Counted from the stretch's first letter, positions 45,845 through 54,964 are shown. The stretch: DNA of 64,000 bases from Variovorax guangxiensis (GCF_003952165.1 NZ_RXFT01000002.1:548938-612937); one strand, 5' to 3'. A program made the numbers and translations. Notes: generated by a model from the sequence alone, not told the origin.

Positions 45845-46966
45845 ATGAACAACGATGACGGCAGCCTCGAAGGCGTGGTGGCAGCGCATACCGTGCTGTC
45901 CGAGGTGGACGGCGAGGCCGGCCGGCTGGTGATCCGTGGCCACGAGCTCGACGAGATCGCGCAGCGCTGGCGCTATGAAGACGTGGTGGGCCTGCTGTTC
46001 GAAGGCTTCTTCGACACGCTGCCCACCGCCTCGGCCCTGCGCCGCGCCCTGGGCCGCGCGCGCCGCGGGGCCTTCGAGCTGCTGCAGCCGAACGACGACG
46101 CGCAGCTGCGCCGCATGCCGCCCATCGAGGCCGTGCGCGCGCTGATGGCGCGGCTTCCCGATGGCGACGACCTGCCGACCGCGCTGCGCCTGGTGGCCGC
46201 GCCGGCCGTCTACACCGCCGCCGTGATGCGCTGGCGCCTGGGCGTGCCGGCGCTCGCGCCGGACGAGGCGCTGCCGCACGCCGCCGACATGCTGCGCATG
46301 CTGCATGGCCGTGCGCCCACGTCCGCGCAAAGCGCCGCGCTCGACACCTACCTCGTCACCGTGTGCGACCACGGCCTCAACGCATCGACCTTCGCGGCGC
46401 GCGTGGTCGCATCGACAGGCGCGGGTCTCGCATCGGCGGTGCTCGCGGGCGTCAGCGCGCTCAAGGGGCCGCTGCACGGTGGCGCGCCCGGCCCGGTGCT
46501 GGATGCGCTCGATGCCATCGGCACTGCCGCCAACGCGCGCGCATGGCTGGAGCAGGCCGTAGCCGACGGCCAGCGGCTGATGGGCTTCGGCCATCGCATC
46601 TACCGCGTGCGCGATCCGCGCGCCGATGCGCTCAAGGGCGCGCTCGGCAGGCTCGGCGAGGAAGGCAGCGTGAACGCCGCGCGCTTCGCGCTGGCCGAAG
46701 CCGCCGAGCAGGCCGCGCTCGCCATCCTGCGCGAGAAGAAGCCGGGCCGTGCGCTGGAGACCAACGTGGAGTTCTACACCGCGCTGCTGCTCGAAGCGCT
46801 GGGCTTCGGCCGCGAGAGCTTCACCTGCGTGTTCGCGGCGGGCCGAGTGAGCGGCTGGGTGGCGCATGCGCGCGAGCAGGTGAAGAAGGGGCGGCTGATC
46901 CGTCCGCAGTCGGTCTACGTCGGGCCTGCACCGGAGGAATCGGGCGAGGCCGCACTCGCGCACTGA
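45845..46966 (+). CDS. Citrate synthase/2-methylcitrate synthase family protein
   Basis: 373 residues from ATG 45845 behind AGGAG. Catalytic regions are LKGPLHGGAPGPVLDAL (first His), GFGHRIYRVRDPRADAL (second His) and ETNVEFYTALLLEALG, where the usual Asp of NVDFY is Glu, as in other members of this subfamily. The shorter length without an N-terminal beta domain is like archaeal or Gram-positive type enzymes. It condenses acetyl- or propionyl-CoA with oxaloacetate. Its paralogue is divergent, 82 bp away. Confidence 0.9.
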   Translation: MNNDDGSLEGVVAAHTVLSEVDGEAGRLVIRGHELDEIAQRWRYEDVVGLLFEGFFDTLPTASALRRALGRARRGAFELLQPNDDAQLRRMPPIEAVRALMARLPDGDDLPTALRLVAAPAVYTAAVMRWRLGVPALAPDEALPHAADMLRMLHGRAPTSAQSAALDTYLVTVCDHGLNASTFAARVVASTGAGLASAVLAGVSALKGPLHGGAPGPVLDALDAIGTAANARAWLEQAVADGQRLMGFGHRIYRVRDPRADALKGALGRLGEEGSVNAARFALAEAAEQAALAILREKKPGRALETNVEFYTALLLEALGFGRESFTCVFAAGRVSGWVAHAREQVKKGRLIRPQSVYVGPAPEESGEAALAH

Positions 46967-47069
46967 GCCTACAGGGCGCACCCGCCGTCATCCGATACGC
47001 TCGCCTTTTCCGCATGACGCGGCCGCGCCGGCCGCGTCATGCGTCGTGAAAGGCGAAAGTATCTCTTCC

Positions 47070-48089
47070 ATGACGGCGACTTCTTCCCATCCGCAAGCAC
47101 GGCAGGCACTGCGCCTGCCGCGCGACTTCGCGCTCATCACCGTGGCCATCGACGCCGTGATGGTGCTGGTCAACATGACCCTCCAGCTCTGGCCCGACTC
47201 GCCCAATGCCGAGCAGCTGCGCAGCGCCTATGCGCTGCCGGGCGTGTGGGTCCCGATGGTGTTCAGCATCGGCATGGCCTGGGTGCTGGCGGCCGCGCTG
47301 GCCTGGAGCCACGGGCGCAATGCGCTCGAAAAGCGCGGCGTGGACAGCGTGGCACGGCTGCCCCAGCCGCGCGTGCGCTACGGCGCGGCATACGTCGTGG
47401 TGCTGCTGCTGAACTTCTACGCGCTGAGCCCGCTGCTCTACGACCTGCAGCTGCTTTTCATGCCGGGCGGGCGCTTGCACGAATCGCTGGGCGACACCTC
47501 GATGCGCGCGGCGATGCCGGTGTTCATGTTCCTGCAGTCCGTGGCCCAGCTGATCGTGCTGGTGCTCGGCGTGTGGCTCGCGGCATGGTTCGCGCTGAGG
47601 GCCGGCCGTGCCGATGCCTCGGATACGCGGGGCGATGACGTACCCGCGGCCTCTTCGCCGCGCCGCGCGGTGGCGCTGGTGGGGGCGTCGGTGTTCGCGT
47701 CGCTGCAGATGTGGAGCGGCGCGGCGCTGAGCCGCTGGAGTTCCGTGTCGCAAGGCCTGGACGGCGCCGGGCTGCTGGTGGCATGGGTGGTGCCGCCGCT
47801 GGCCGCCTTCGCGCTGGCTTTCTGGGGCGGCTGGCTGGGCGCGACGGCTGGCCTTTCGAGGGTGCGGCCCTTCAGGGCCGTGGCGGCATCGGTGCTGGCT
47901 TTCGCCTTGGTGCAGATCGGCTGCATCGCCATTGCGCTGGCCTGGCTGGCGCTGGCGGTCTGGCTGCACGGCTTAAACAGCGCGGGCAGCCTCGTCGGCT
48001 TCGCGCTGGCGCTCGTGCTGGTCTACACGCTGCTCGCGGTGCTGCTCACGCGCGCCGCGACGCGCGGCTTCTACCGCCGCTACTTGTAG
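47070..48089 (+). CDS. Integral membrane protein of unknown function
   Basis: 339 residues (347 if GTG 47046 is used). About seven to eight hydrophobic segments are seen, including FALITVAIDAVMVLVNMTL, WVLAAALAW, YVVVLLLNFYAL, LIVLVLGVWLAAWFAL and SVLAFALVQIGCIAIALAWLALAV. I do not recognise the family. No catalytic motif or export signal stands out. It follows the citrate-synthase gene by about 100 bp and its 3' end overlaps the convergent PaaK-like gene by 10 bp. Confidence 0.75.
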   Translation: MTATSSHPQARQALRLPRDFALITVAIDAVMVLVNMTLQLWPDSPNAEQLRSAYALPGVWVPMVFSIGMAWVLAAALAWSHGRNALEKRGVDSVARLPQPRVRYGAAYVVVLLLNFYALSPLLYDLQLLFMPGGRLHESLGDTSMRAAMPVFMFLQSVAQLIVLVLGVWLAAWFALRAGRADASDTRGDDVPAASSPRRAVALVGASVFASLQMWSGAALSRWSSVSQGLDGAGLLVAWVVPPLAAFALAFWGGWLGATAGLSRVRPFRAVAASVLAFALVQIGCIAIALAWLALAVWLHGLNSAGSLVGFALALVLVYTLLAVLLTRAATRGFYRRYL

Positions 48090-49330
48090 CTGCGCGCGTC
48101 CTCGATCACCTTGCCGTCGTTGGGCAGCGAGCCCGCGCCCACGACGACGACCTCGCCGCGCAGCTTGGTCACCTCGCGGATCACCGCGCTCACGCGCGCT
48201 TCAAGCCCTTCGGGTGCACTGCCCGCGCATTCGAGCTGCAGCGTCATCCTGTCGTCGCCCATCTCGCCCGAGACGACGAGGCGCGCGCGCTGCACTTCGG
48301 GAAAGCGCCGCGCGATCTCGGCCACCTGCGACGGGTGCACGAACATGCCGCGCACCTTGGTGGTCTGGTCGGCGCGGCCCATCCAGCCCTTGATGCGCTT
48401 GTTGGTGCGGCCCGTGGGGCAGGTGCCCGCGAGCACGGCGGAAAGGTCGCCGGTGCCGAAGCGCACCAGCGGGTAGTCGGGGTTGAAGGTGGTGACGACG
48501 ATCTCGCCGACTTCGCCGTCGGGCACCGGGTCGCCGGTGCCGGGGCGCACGATCTCCACCAGAACGCCCTCGTCAAGCACCAGCCCTTCGCGCGCGCTGG
48601 TCTCGTACGCGATGAGGCCCAGGTCGGCGGTGGCGTAGCACTGCGTGCCCTTCACGCCGCGCGCCGCGATCCAGTCGTGCAGGCTCGGCGGGAAGGCCTC
48701 GCCAGACACCAGCGCCTTGGTGAGCGATGGCAGCTTGACGCTCTTCTCCTCGGCCTTCTCCAGCAATATCTTCAGGAAGCTCGGCGTGCCTGCATATCCT
48801 TCGGGCTTGAGGTCGACCATGGCCTCGAGTTGCTGCTCGGTCTGACCGGTGCCGCCCGCGAACACGGTGCAGCCCATGGCGTGCGCGCCGCTTTCCATGA
48901 TCGAGCCCGCGGGCGTCATGTGGTAGCTGAAGCTGTTGTGGATGAGCTCGCCGCCGCGAAAGCCTGCCGCATGCAACGCGCGCGCGGTGCGCCAGTAGTC
49001 GCGCGCCTCGCCCTCGGGCTCGTAGATGGTGCCGGGGCTCGCGAACACGCGCGGCATGCGCGGCCCGCGTACGATCGTCGAGAAGCCGCCGAAGGGGTCG
49101 TCCGCGCGCCGTGCCTTCTGCAATTCGAGCAATTCCGATTTGCGCGTGACCGGTAGTTTGGCGAGCGCCTCTCGCGTGGTGACGTCGGCAGGCTTCACGC
49201 CGTCGAGGATCTTCGCGAAGGCGGGCGCGGCGGTCTGCGCCTGAGCGATCTGCTTCGGCAGCGCGGCCAGCAGGTCGCGCTCGCGTTCGGCGGGGTCTCG
49301 GATCTCGAGTTTGTCGTAGTGGTCGGTCAT
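48080..49330 (-). CDS. Phenylacetate-CoA ligase (PaaK) family protein
   Basis: 416 residues, similar in length to PaaK. The adenylation motifs are diverged: FASPGTIYEPEGEARDYWRTARAL takes the place of SSGTTG, ALVSGEAFPPSLHDWIAARGV is near 215, TQCYATADLGLIAYE near 240, and VRFGTGDLSAV plus GRADQTTKVRGMFVHPSQV near 330-360 are the PaaK signature. It would activate an aryl or aryl-acetic acid. Last gene of the ABC-transporter operon, separated from livF by a spacer that contains repeat A5. Confidence 0.88.
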   Translation of the reverse strand: MTDHYDKLEIRDPAERERDLLAALPKQIAQAQTAAPAFAKILDGVKPADVTTREALAKLPVTRKSELLELQKARRADDPFGGFSTIVRGPRMPRVFASPGTIYEPEGEARDYWRTARALHAAGFRGGELIHNSFSYHMTPAGSIMESGAHAMGCTVFAGGTGQTEQQLEAMVDLKPEGYAGTPSFLKILLEKAEEKSVKLPSLTKALVSGEAFPPSLHDWIAARGVKGTQCYATADLGLIAYETSAREGLVLDEGVLVEIVRPGTGDPVPDGEVGEIVVTTFNPDYPLVRFGTGDLSAVLAGTCPTGRTNKRIKGWMGRADQTTKVRGMFVHPSQVAEIARRFPEVQRARLVVSGEMGDDRMTLQLECAGSAPEGLEARVSAVIREVTKLRGEVVVVGAGSLPNDGKVIEDARSYK

Positions 49331-49385
49331 GTCCGTACCCTTTGTCTTTCAGTTCGGTTCAAGGCGCTCAACATGCTCTTTCAGG

Positions 49386-49474
49386 AATACCGCGGAACCG
49401 GCTTTGCCGGGCCGCTGGTATTGCCCCCGGTGAGGGGGTTGGCGAAGCGACACGAAGTGCGCGAAGACTGGGGG
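49386..49474 (-). repeat. Family A 3'-end repeat, copy A5
   Basis: 89 bp. The outer stem is AATACC/GGTATT, where all other copies have AACACC/GGTGTT: both sides changed, pairing kept. The GGGGG end is 4 bp from the livF stop codon. Confidence 0.85.
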
Positions 49475-49478
49475 AGAG

Positions 49479-50291
49479 TCAGGCCAGCCACCTCTTGCGC
49501 CGCTTGTAGCTCTTGACGTCGCGGAAGCTCTTGCGGTCCGCGCCGCCGACGCCGAGGTAGAACTCCTTCACGTCCTCGTTCTCGCGCAGGCTCTTGGCCT
49601 CGCCGTCCATCACGATGCGGCCGTTCTCCAGGATGTAGCCATAGTCGGCGTAGCGCAGCGCCATGTTGGTGTTCTGCTCGGCCAGCAGGAAGGTCACGCG
49701 CTCCTTGGCGTTGAGGTCCTTCACGATCTCGAACACTTCCTCCACGATCTGCGGCGCGAGGCCCATCGAGGGCTCGTCGAGCAGCACCATGGTCGGGTTG
49801 GCCATCAGCGCGCGGCCGATGGCGCACATCTGCTGCTCGCCGCCGGAGGTGTAGGCCGCCTGCGAGGTGCGGCGCGTCTTCAGGCGCGGGAAGTACGCGT
49901 AGACCTTCTCCAGCGTCTGCTGCACCGCGGCCTTGCCGTCGGTGCGCGTGTAGGCGCCGGTCATCAGGTTCTCCTCGATGGTCAGGTGCGCGAAACAGTG
50001 GCGGCCTTCCATCACCTGGATCAGGCCGCGCTTGACCAGCTCGGCCGGCGACAGCGCCTCGATGCGCTCGCCGCGCAGCTCGATGGTGCCCTTGGTGACC
50101 GCGCCGCGCTCGCCCGCCAGCAGGTTGCTCACCGCGCGCAGCGTGGTCGTCTTTCCCGCGCCGTTGCCGCCGAGCAGCGCCACGATGCCGCCGTCGGGCA
50201 CGGTGAGCGACACGCCCTTGAGCACCAGGATCACGTGGTTGTAGATGACCTCGATGCCGTTGACGTTGAGGAGGATGTTGGATTCGCTCAT
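49479..50291 (-). CDS. livF: Branched-chain amino acid-type ABC transporter ATP-binding protein LivF
   Basis: 270 residues. Walker A is GGNGAGKTTTLRA (about 42); the signature reads YTSGGEQQMCAIGRAL, with Thr in place of the usual Leu; Walker B is VLLDEPSMGLAP (about 168), and the H-loop region is LLAEQNTN. A basic C-terminal extension (RKSFRDVKSYKRRKRWLA) is longer than in E. coli LivF. With LivG it powers the LivHM channel. It lies downstream of the binding-protein gene, with repeat A6 between. Confidence 0.92.
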   Translation of the reverse strand: MSESNILLNVNGIEVIYNHVILVLKGVSLTVPDGGIVALLGGNGAGKTTTLRAVSNLLAGERGAVTKGTIELRGERIEALSPAELVKRGLIQVMEGRHCFAHLTIEENLMTGAYTRTDGKAAVQQTLEKVYAYFPRLKTRRTSQAAYTSGGEQQMCAIGRALMANPTMVLLDEPSMGLAPQIVEEVFEIVKDLNAKERVTFLLAEQNTNMALRYADYGYILENGRIVMDGEAKSLRENEDVKEFYLGVGGADRKSFRDVKSYKRRKRWLA

Positions 50292-50366
50292 GGTGTGGTC
50301 CGAAGCATTTGAAAGAACAACGGTGCTGTTCTTTCAGATGCCCGCTTGGCCTACCGCCCTTCGGGG

Positions 50367-50455
50367 AACACCGCGGAACCGGCTTTGCCGGGCCGCAGGT
50401 GTTGCCCCCTGGAAGGGGGTTGGCGAAGCGACACGAAGTGCGCGCAGACTGGGGG
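50367..50455 (-). repeat. Family A 3'-end repeat, copy A6
   Basis: 89 bp, all stems perfect: AACACC/GGTGTT, GCGG/CCGC, CCGGC/GCCGG, CCCCC/GGGGG. The GGGGG end is 5 bp from the stop codon of the binding-protein gene. Confidence 0.85.
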
Positions 50456-50460
50456 TCAGC

Positions 50461-51792
50461 TCAAGATTGGCAATCCGCTGCTTCGCGGCGTGTCAGCTTC
50501 TTCTCGCCCGCGTACTTGTCGGCCGCGGCCTTCACCATCGGCTTGATGATCTGCTCGTCGGCCTGGTACCAGTCGGACATGTCGCCCCACTTCGCGCCGT
50601 CCCAGGTGTGCACGCGCGCCCAGGTCGAGCCCATGTGGTCCTGGCACGAGGTGCTCACCGGGCGCATCACGCCCGAGAAGCCCAGCGCGTCCAGCTTCTT
50701 CTGGTCGAGCGCGAGGTTCTCCATGCCCCAGCGAACCTGCTCGCCGGTCATGACCTTGCCCTTGCCGAAGCGCTCCTGCGCGCGCTTCACGGCCTCGATG
50801 GTCAGCATCTGGATGATCACGCCGCGCGTGTAGAGCACCGAGCCCACTTCGTCCTTCGGACCTGTGCCCTGGCCCTTGTCGTGCACCTGCTTGAGGATGT
50901 CCTGGATCACCTTGGGCTGCGTGCCCGAGGTGTTCAGCGCCAGCGCGTGGTAGCCCTTGGCGTTGGCGCCCACGTCCTTCACGTCGGGCTCGGCGCCGGC
51001 CCACCACACGCCGTACATCTTCTCGCGCGGGTAGCCGGTGGCCACGGCCTCCTTCAGTGCGGTGGAGTTCATCACGCCCCAGCCCCACAGCAGCACGAAG
51101 TCGGGGCGCTGCTGGCGAACCTGCAGCCAGGCCGACTTCTGCTCCACGCCGGGCGCGGTCACCGGAATCAGCGAGAGCTCGAAGCCGTTCTGCTTGGCGC
51201 GCTCCTGCAGCAGCGGGATCGGTTCCTTGCCGAAGGGCGAGTCGTGATAGACGAGGGCGATCTTCTTGCCCTTGAGCTTGTCCATGCCGCCTTCCTTCTT
51301 CCCGATGTGCTGGATCAGGATATCGGCCGCGGTCCAGTAGGAGCCCATCAGCGGGAAGTTCCACTTGAAGACGCCGCCGTCCTGCGAGGCGGCCAGGCCG
51401 TAGCCCAGCGTGATCAGCGGGATCTTGTCGGTGGGCACCTTGTCGGTCAGCGCGAAGGTGATGCCGGTGGCCTGCGGGTCGAAGAGCGCCACGCCGGGGC
51501 GGCCCTTCAGGCGCTCGTAGCACTCCACGCCCTTGTCGGTGGCGTAGCCGGTCTCGCACTCCTCGTACGCGATCTTCACGCCGTTGATGCCGCCGGTGGC
51601 GTTGACCAGCTTGATGTAGTCCTGCTTGCCGTTGGCCCAGGGCGTGCCGTTGGGTGCGTAGGGGCCGGTGCGGTACACCAGCAGCGGGAAGAACTGCTCC
51701 TTGGCCTGCGCGTTGACCACGGATGGCGCGAGCGCGGCGCCGAGGGTGCCGGCCACCAGGGCGGCGGTCAGAGCGAGCGATTTCAGTTTCAT
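50461..51792 (-). CDS. ABC transporter substrate-binding protein, branched-chain amino acid type
   Basis: 443 residues from ATG 51792. A Sec signal peptide ends near VNAQA (about 28). The periplasmic type I binding fold follows: FPLLVYRTGPYAPNGTPWANG, YEECETGYATDKGVECYERL, ALVYHDSPFGKEPIPLLQ and LLWGWGVMNSTALKEA. It is longer than E. coli LivJ/K, as in aromatic-acid binders of this class. The ligand is probably an aromatic or hydrophobic acid, inferred from the two CoA ligases in the operon. Confidence 0.9.
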   Translation of the reverse strand: MKLKSLALTAALVAGTLGAALAPSVVNAQAKEQFFPLLVYRTGPYAPNGTPWANGKQDYIKLVNATGGINGVKIAYEECETGYATDKGVECYERLKGRPGVALFDPQATGITFALTDKVPTDKIPLITLGYGLAASQDGGVFKWNFPLMGSYWTAADILIQHIGKKEGGMDKLKGKKIALVYHDSPFGKEPIPLLQERAKQNGFELSLIPVTAPGVEQKSAWLQVRQQRPDFVLLWGWGVMNSTALKEAVATGYPREKMYGVWWAGAEPDVKDVGANAKGYHALALNTSGTQPKVIQDILKQVHDKGQGTGPKDEVGSVLYTRGVIIQMLTIEAVKRAQERFGKGKVMTGEQVRWGMENLALDQKKLDALGFSGVMRPVSTSCQDHMGSTWARVHTWDGAKWGDMSDWYQADEQIIKPMVKAAADKYAGEKKLTRREAADCQS

Positions 51793-51845
51793 GCCTGTCT
51801 CCTTTGTGGGCACCTCGGTGCCGGGTTTTTACGAACGCGAACTCA

Positions 51846-52910
51846 TCAATGAGGGAAGGGCCACAGCCGCAGCTTCTCCTTGGCCGTGGACCACAGCCGC
51901 GCGAGGCCGTGCGGCTCGACGATCAGGAAGAACACGATCAGCGCGCCGAAGATCATGGTCTCCAGGTGCGAGGCCAGCGCGGTGGAAATCGAGAAGCCCA
52001 GCCAGCCCGGCAGCTGGTTGAGCAGGAGCGGCAGCAGCACGATGAAGGCGGCACCGAAGAAGCTGCCCATGATCGATCCCAGCCCGCCGATGATCACCAT
52101 GAACAGCAGCTGGAACGAGCGGTCGATGCTGAAGGCCGCCGGCTCCCACGCGCCCAGGTGCACGAAGCCCCACAGCGCGCCGGCCACGCCGACGATGAAG
52201 CTGCTCACCGCGAAGGCCGTGAGCTTGGCGTAGACGGGGCGGATGCCGATCACCGCGGCCGCCACGTCCATGTCGCGCATCGCCATCCATTCGCGGCCGA
52301 TGGCGCTGCGCACCAGGTTCTTGGCCAGCAGCGCGAACACCGAAACGAAGATCAGGCAGAAAAGATACTTCTGCGCCGGCGACTCGATGGGCACGCCGAA
52401 CACGTTGAGCCCCGCCACGCTCACCGAGCCGGAGGAAGAATTGTTGGTGAACCACTGGATGCGCAGGAAGGCCCAGTCGGTGAAGAACTGCGCCGCCAGC
52501 GTGGCCACGGCCAGGTACAGCCCCTTGATGCGCAGGCTCGGAATGCCGAAGAGCACGCCGATCACCGTGGCGCACAGTCCGCCCAGCAGCAGCGATGCGA
52601 TGAGCGGCATGCCGTCGATGCGCACCTGGAAGTTGTAGGCCGCGTATGCGCCCACCGCCATGAAGGCGCCGGTGCCCAGCGAGATCTGGCCGCAGTAGCC
52701 CACGAGGATGTTCAGCCCCAGTGCGGCGAGCGAAAGAATGAGGAAGGGCGTGAGGATGGCGCGCATCCAGTAGTCCGACACGCCCAGCGGCACCACCACG
52801 AACGCCACGAGCAGCAGAACGAGGATGGCCAGGCGGTCCTGCGCGATCGGGAAGATCTGCTGGTCGGCGCGGTAGCTCGACTTGAATTGGCCGTTTTCTC
52901 TGTAGAACAT
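51846..52910 (-). CDS. livM: Branched-chain amino acid-type ABC transporter permease LivM
   Basis: 354 residues with about eight to nine hydrophobic segments. SLAALGLNILVGYCGQISLGTGAFMAVGAYA near residue 60 and the ATPase-contact loop ending GFGSIMGSFFG-like (here IGGLGSIMGSFFGAAF, about 275) are typical of LivM. It pairs with LivH. The gene starts at ATG 52910, with element B1 in the spacer before livH. Confidence 0.93.
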   Translation of the reverse strand: MFYRENGQFKSSYRADQQIFPIAQDRLAILVLLLVAFVVVPLGVSDYWMRAILTPFLILSLAALGLNILVGYCGQISLGTGAFMAVGAYAAYNFQVRIDGMPLIASLLLGGLCATVIGVLFGIPSLRIKGLYLAVATLAAQFFTDWAFLRIQWFTNNSSSGSVSVAGLNVFGVPIESPAQKYLFCLIFVSVFALLAKNLVRSAIGREWMAMRDMDVAAAVIGIRPVYAKLTAFAVSSFIVGVAGALWGFVHLGAWEPAAFSIDRSFQLLFMVIIGGLGSIMGSFFGAAFIVLLPLLLNQLPGWLGFSISTALASHLETMIFGALIVFFLIVEPHGLARLWSTAKEKLRLWPFPH

Positions 52911-52934
52911 GTCAGTAGGTCGAAAGCGGGATCG

Positions 52935-53054
52935 GACAGCCGAACGCAGAGGTCGCGAAGGTCTCGCAGAGGTCGCAGAAGGAATGCAGAAAATCTTGAG
53001 GTTTTCTTCTGCGACCTCTGCGCAACTTTTGTATTTCTTCCGCGTTCGGCTGTC
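52935..53054 (-). repeat. Family B nested inverted-repeat element, copy B1
   Basis: 120 bp between livH and livM. Terminal arms GACAGCCGAACGC (52935-52947) and GCGTTCGGCTGTC (53042-53054) are perfect. An inner 16-bp perfect inverted repeat is at 52966-52981 and 53006-53021 (core GCAGAGGTCGCAGAAG). Similarity to B2 continues beyond the right end up to the livH stop codon. Confidence 0.85.
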
Positions 53055-53074
53055 GGTATTCGAAGTTCTTCATC

Positions 53075-54004
53075 TCACACCCGATCGATGATCTTTTCGC
53101 CGAAGAGGCCCTGTGGACGCACCAGCAGGAACACCAGCGCCAGCACATAGGCGAACCAGATCTCGATGCCGCCGCCGAACATGGGGCCGAGATAGATTTC
53201 GGAGAGCTTCTCGCCCACGCCGATCAAGAGGCCGCCGATGATGGCGCCCGGAATGGAAGTGAGGCCGCCCAGGATCACCACCGGCAGCGCCTTCAGCGCC
53301 ACCAGCGAGAGCGAGAACTGCACGCCCAGCTTCGATCCCCAGATGATCCCGGCCACCAGCGCCGAGAAGCCGGCCACCGACCACACGATCACCCAGATGC
53401 GCTTCAACGGAATGCCGATGGACTGCGCGGCCTGGTGGTCGTCGGCCACCGCGCGAAGGGCGCGGCCGGTGGCGGTCTTCTGGAAGAAGATGGCCAGCAC
53501 CACCACGAGGCCCGCGGCCACGAGTGCGGCGATCAGGTCTTCCTGGCTCAGCAGCAGGCCGCCCTGGAAGGTGTTCTCCAGCACCATCAGCGGTTCCTTG
53601 GGCATGCCCACGTCGATCTTGTAGATGTCGTTGCCGAAGATGGTCTGGCCCACGCCGTCGAGAAAGTAGGCGATGCCCAGCGTGGCCATCAGCAGCGTGA
53701 TGCCTTCCTGGTTCACCAGCTTGCTCAGCGCGAGCCGTTCGATGAGCCAGGCCACGAGAACCATCACCGCCATGGCCGCGACGAAGGCCAGGATGTTCGC
53801 GAGGATCTGGCTTTCGAAGCCGAACCACTGCGGGAACCACTCGGCGAAGCGCGCCATAGCCAGCGCCGCGAACAGCACCATCGCGCCCTGCGCGAAGTTG
53901 AAGACGCCGGAGGCCTTGTAGATCAGCACGAAGCCGATGGCGATCAGCGAATAGAGCATGCCGACCATCAGGCCGCCGAAGAGGGTTTCGAGGAAAAAGC
54001 CCAT
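53075..54004 (-). CDS. livH: Branched-chain amino acid-type ABC transporter permease LivH
   Basis: 309 residues from ATG 54004. Hydrophobic throughout with about eight segments; GGLMVGMLYSLIAIGFVLIYKASGVFNFAQGAM is the LivH N-terminal signature, and ALKALPVVILGGLTSIPGAIIGGLLIGV (about 225-252) holds the ATPase-contact motif. The upstream open frame runs through the C1 repeat and is not coding. It forms the channel with LivM. Confidence 0.93.
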   Translation of the reverse strand: MGFFLETLFGGLMVGMLYSLIAIGFVLIYKASGVFNFAQGAMVLFAALAMARFAEWFPQWFGFESQILANILAFVAAMAVMVLVAWLIERLALSKLVNQEGITLLMATLGIAYFLDGVGQTIFGNDIYKIDVGMPKEPLMVLENTFQGGLLLSQEDLIAALVAAGLVVVLAIFFQKTATGRALRAVADDHQAAQSIGIPLKRIWVIVWSVAGFSALVAGIIWGSKLGVQFSLSLVALKALPVVILGGLTSIPGAIIGGLLIGVGEKLSEIYLGPMFGGGIEIWFAYVLALVFLLVRPQGLFGEKIIDRV

Positions 54005-54019
54005 GGTCAGTTTCTTTCT

Positions 54020-54136
54020 CCCTCTCCCGCTTGCGGGAGAGGGCAGGGGTGAGGGCAAGCGGCGTTGGAGATGCTGCCGTTTGTGATGAGGCCGTCGACC
54101 CTCACCCCAACCCTCTCCCGCAGGCGGGAGAGGGGG
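54020..54136. repeat. Family C paired palindromic repeat, copy C1
   Basis: Two palindromic units in inverted orientation: CCCTCTCCCGC/GCGGGAGAGGG (54020-54043) followed by AGGGGTGAGGG, and CCCTCACCCC (54099) followed by CCCTCTCCCGC/GCGGGAGAGGG up to 54136. It fills most of the spacer between livG and livH. CCCTCACCC-CCCTCTCCC units are widespread in proteobacterial intergenic DNA. Confidence 0.85.
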
Positions 54137-54164
54137 CAAGACAGGAAGCGGTCGTGCGCGGCCA

Positions 54165-54947
54165 TCAGTGCTCCACACCCAGATAGGCCCGGATCACGTC
54201 TTCGTTGCTGCGCACCTCGTCGGGCGTGCCGTCGCCGATCTTCTTGCCGTAGTCCAGCACCACCACGCGGTCGGAGATGTCCATCACAACGCCCATGTCG
54301 TGCTCGATCAGCACGATGGTCGCGCCGAACTCGTCGTTCACGTCGAGGATGAAGCGGCTCATGTCCTGCTTCTCCTCCACGTTCATGCCGGCCATGGGCT
54401 CGTCCAGAAGCAGCACCTGCGGCTCCATCGCGAGCGCGCGGCCCAGGTCCACGCGCTTCTGCAGGCCGTAGGGCAGGCGGCCCACCGGCGTCTTGCGGTG
54501 CGCCTGGATTTCGAGGAAGTCGATGATGTGCTCGACGAACTCGCGGTGCGCGAGCTCCTCGCGCTCGGCCGGTCCCCAGCGCAGCGCCTGCGCGAACAGG
54601 CCGCTCTTCATCTTGAGGTTGCGGCCCGTCATGATGTTGTCGAGCACGCTCATGCCCTTGAAGAGGGCCAGGTTCTGGAAGGTGCGCGCCACGCCCATCT
54701 CGGCCACCTGGCGCGAGTTCATGTGCTTGAAGGTCTGGCCCCGGAAGGTGATGGAGCCCTGCTGAGGCCAGTACACGCCGTTGATGCAGTTCAGCATCGA
54801 GCTCTTGCCCGCGCCGTTCGGCCCGATGATGGCCCGCACCTCGTGCTCGCGCACGTTGAAGCTGATGTCGGTGAGCGCCTTCACGCCGCCGAAGCTCAGC
54901 GAGATGTTCTGCACGTCCAGGATGACGTCGCCGGTTTTTCTAGCCAT
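54165..54947 (-). CDS. livG: Branched-chain amino acid-type ABC transporter ATP-binding protein LivG
   Basis: 260 residues. Walker A GPNGAGKSSMLNC (about 42), signature region LPYGLQKRVDLGRAL (about 158), Walker B VLLLDEPMAGMN (about 182) and H-loop IEHDMGVV (about 215). The C-terminal DVIRAYLGVEH is the usual LivG end. It pairs with LivF. It lies between the AMP-ligase gene and livH, flanked by elements B2 and C1. Confidence 0.94.
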   Translation of the reverse strand: MARKTGDVILDVQNISLSFGGVKALTDISFNVREHEVRAIIGPNGAGKSSMLNCINGVYWPQQGSITFRGQTFKHMNSRQVAEMGVARTFQNLALFKGMSVLDNIMTGRNLKMKSGLFAQALRWGPAEREELAHREFVEHIIDFLEIQAHRKTPVGRLPYGLQKRVDLGRALAMEPQVLLLDEPMAGMNVEEKQDMSRFILDVNDEFGATIVLIEHDMGVVMDISDRVVVLDYGKKIGDGTPDEVRSNEDVIRAYLGVEH

Positions 54948-54964
54948 GGACGGGCTCCTGGACG

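Noticed and set aside
52909..53091. Short open frame through element B1 (and a similar one through B2)
   Set aside because: It is the translation of the palindromic repeat, with no ribosome binding site of its own.
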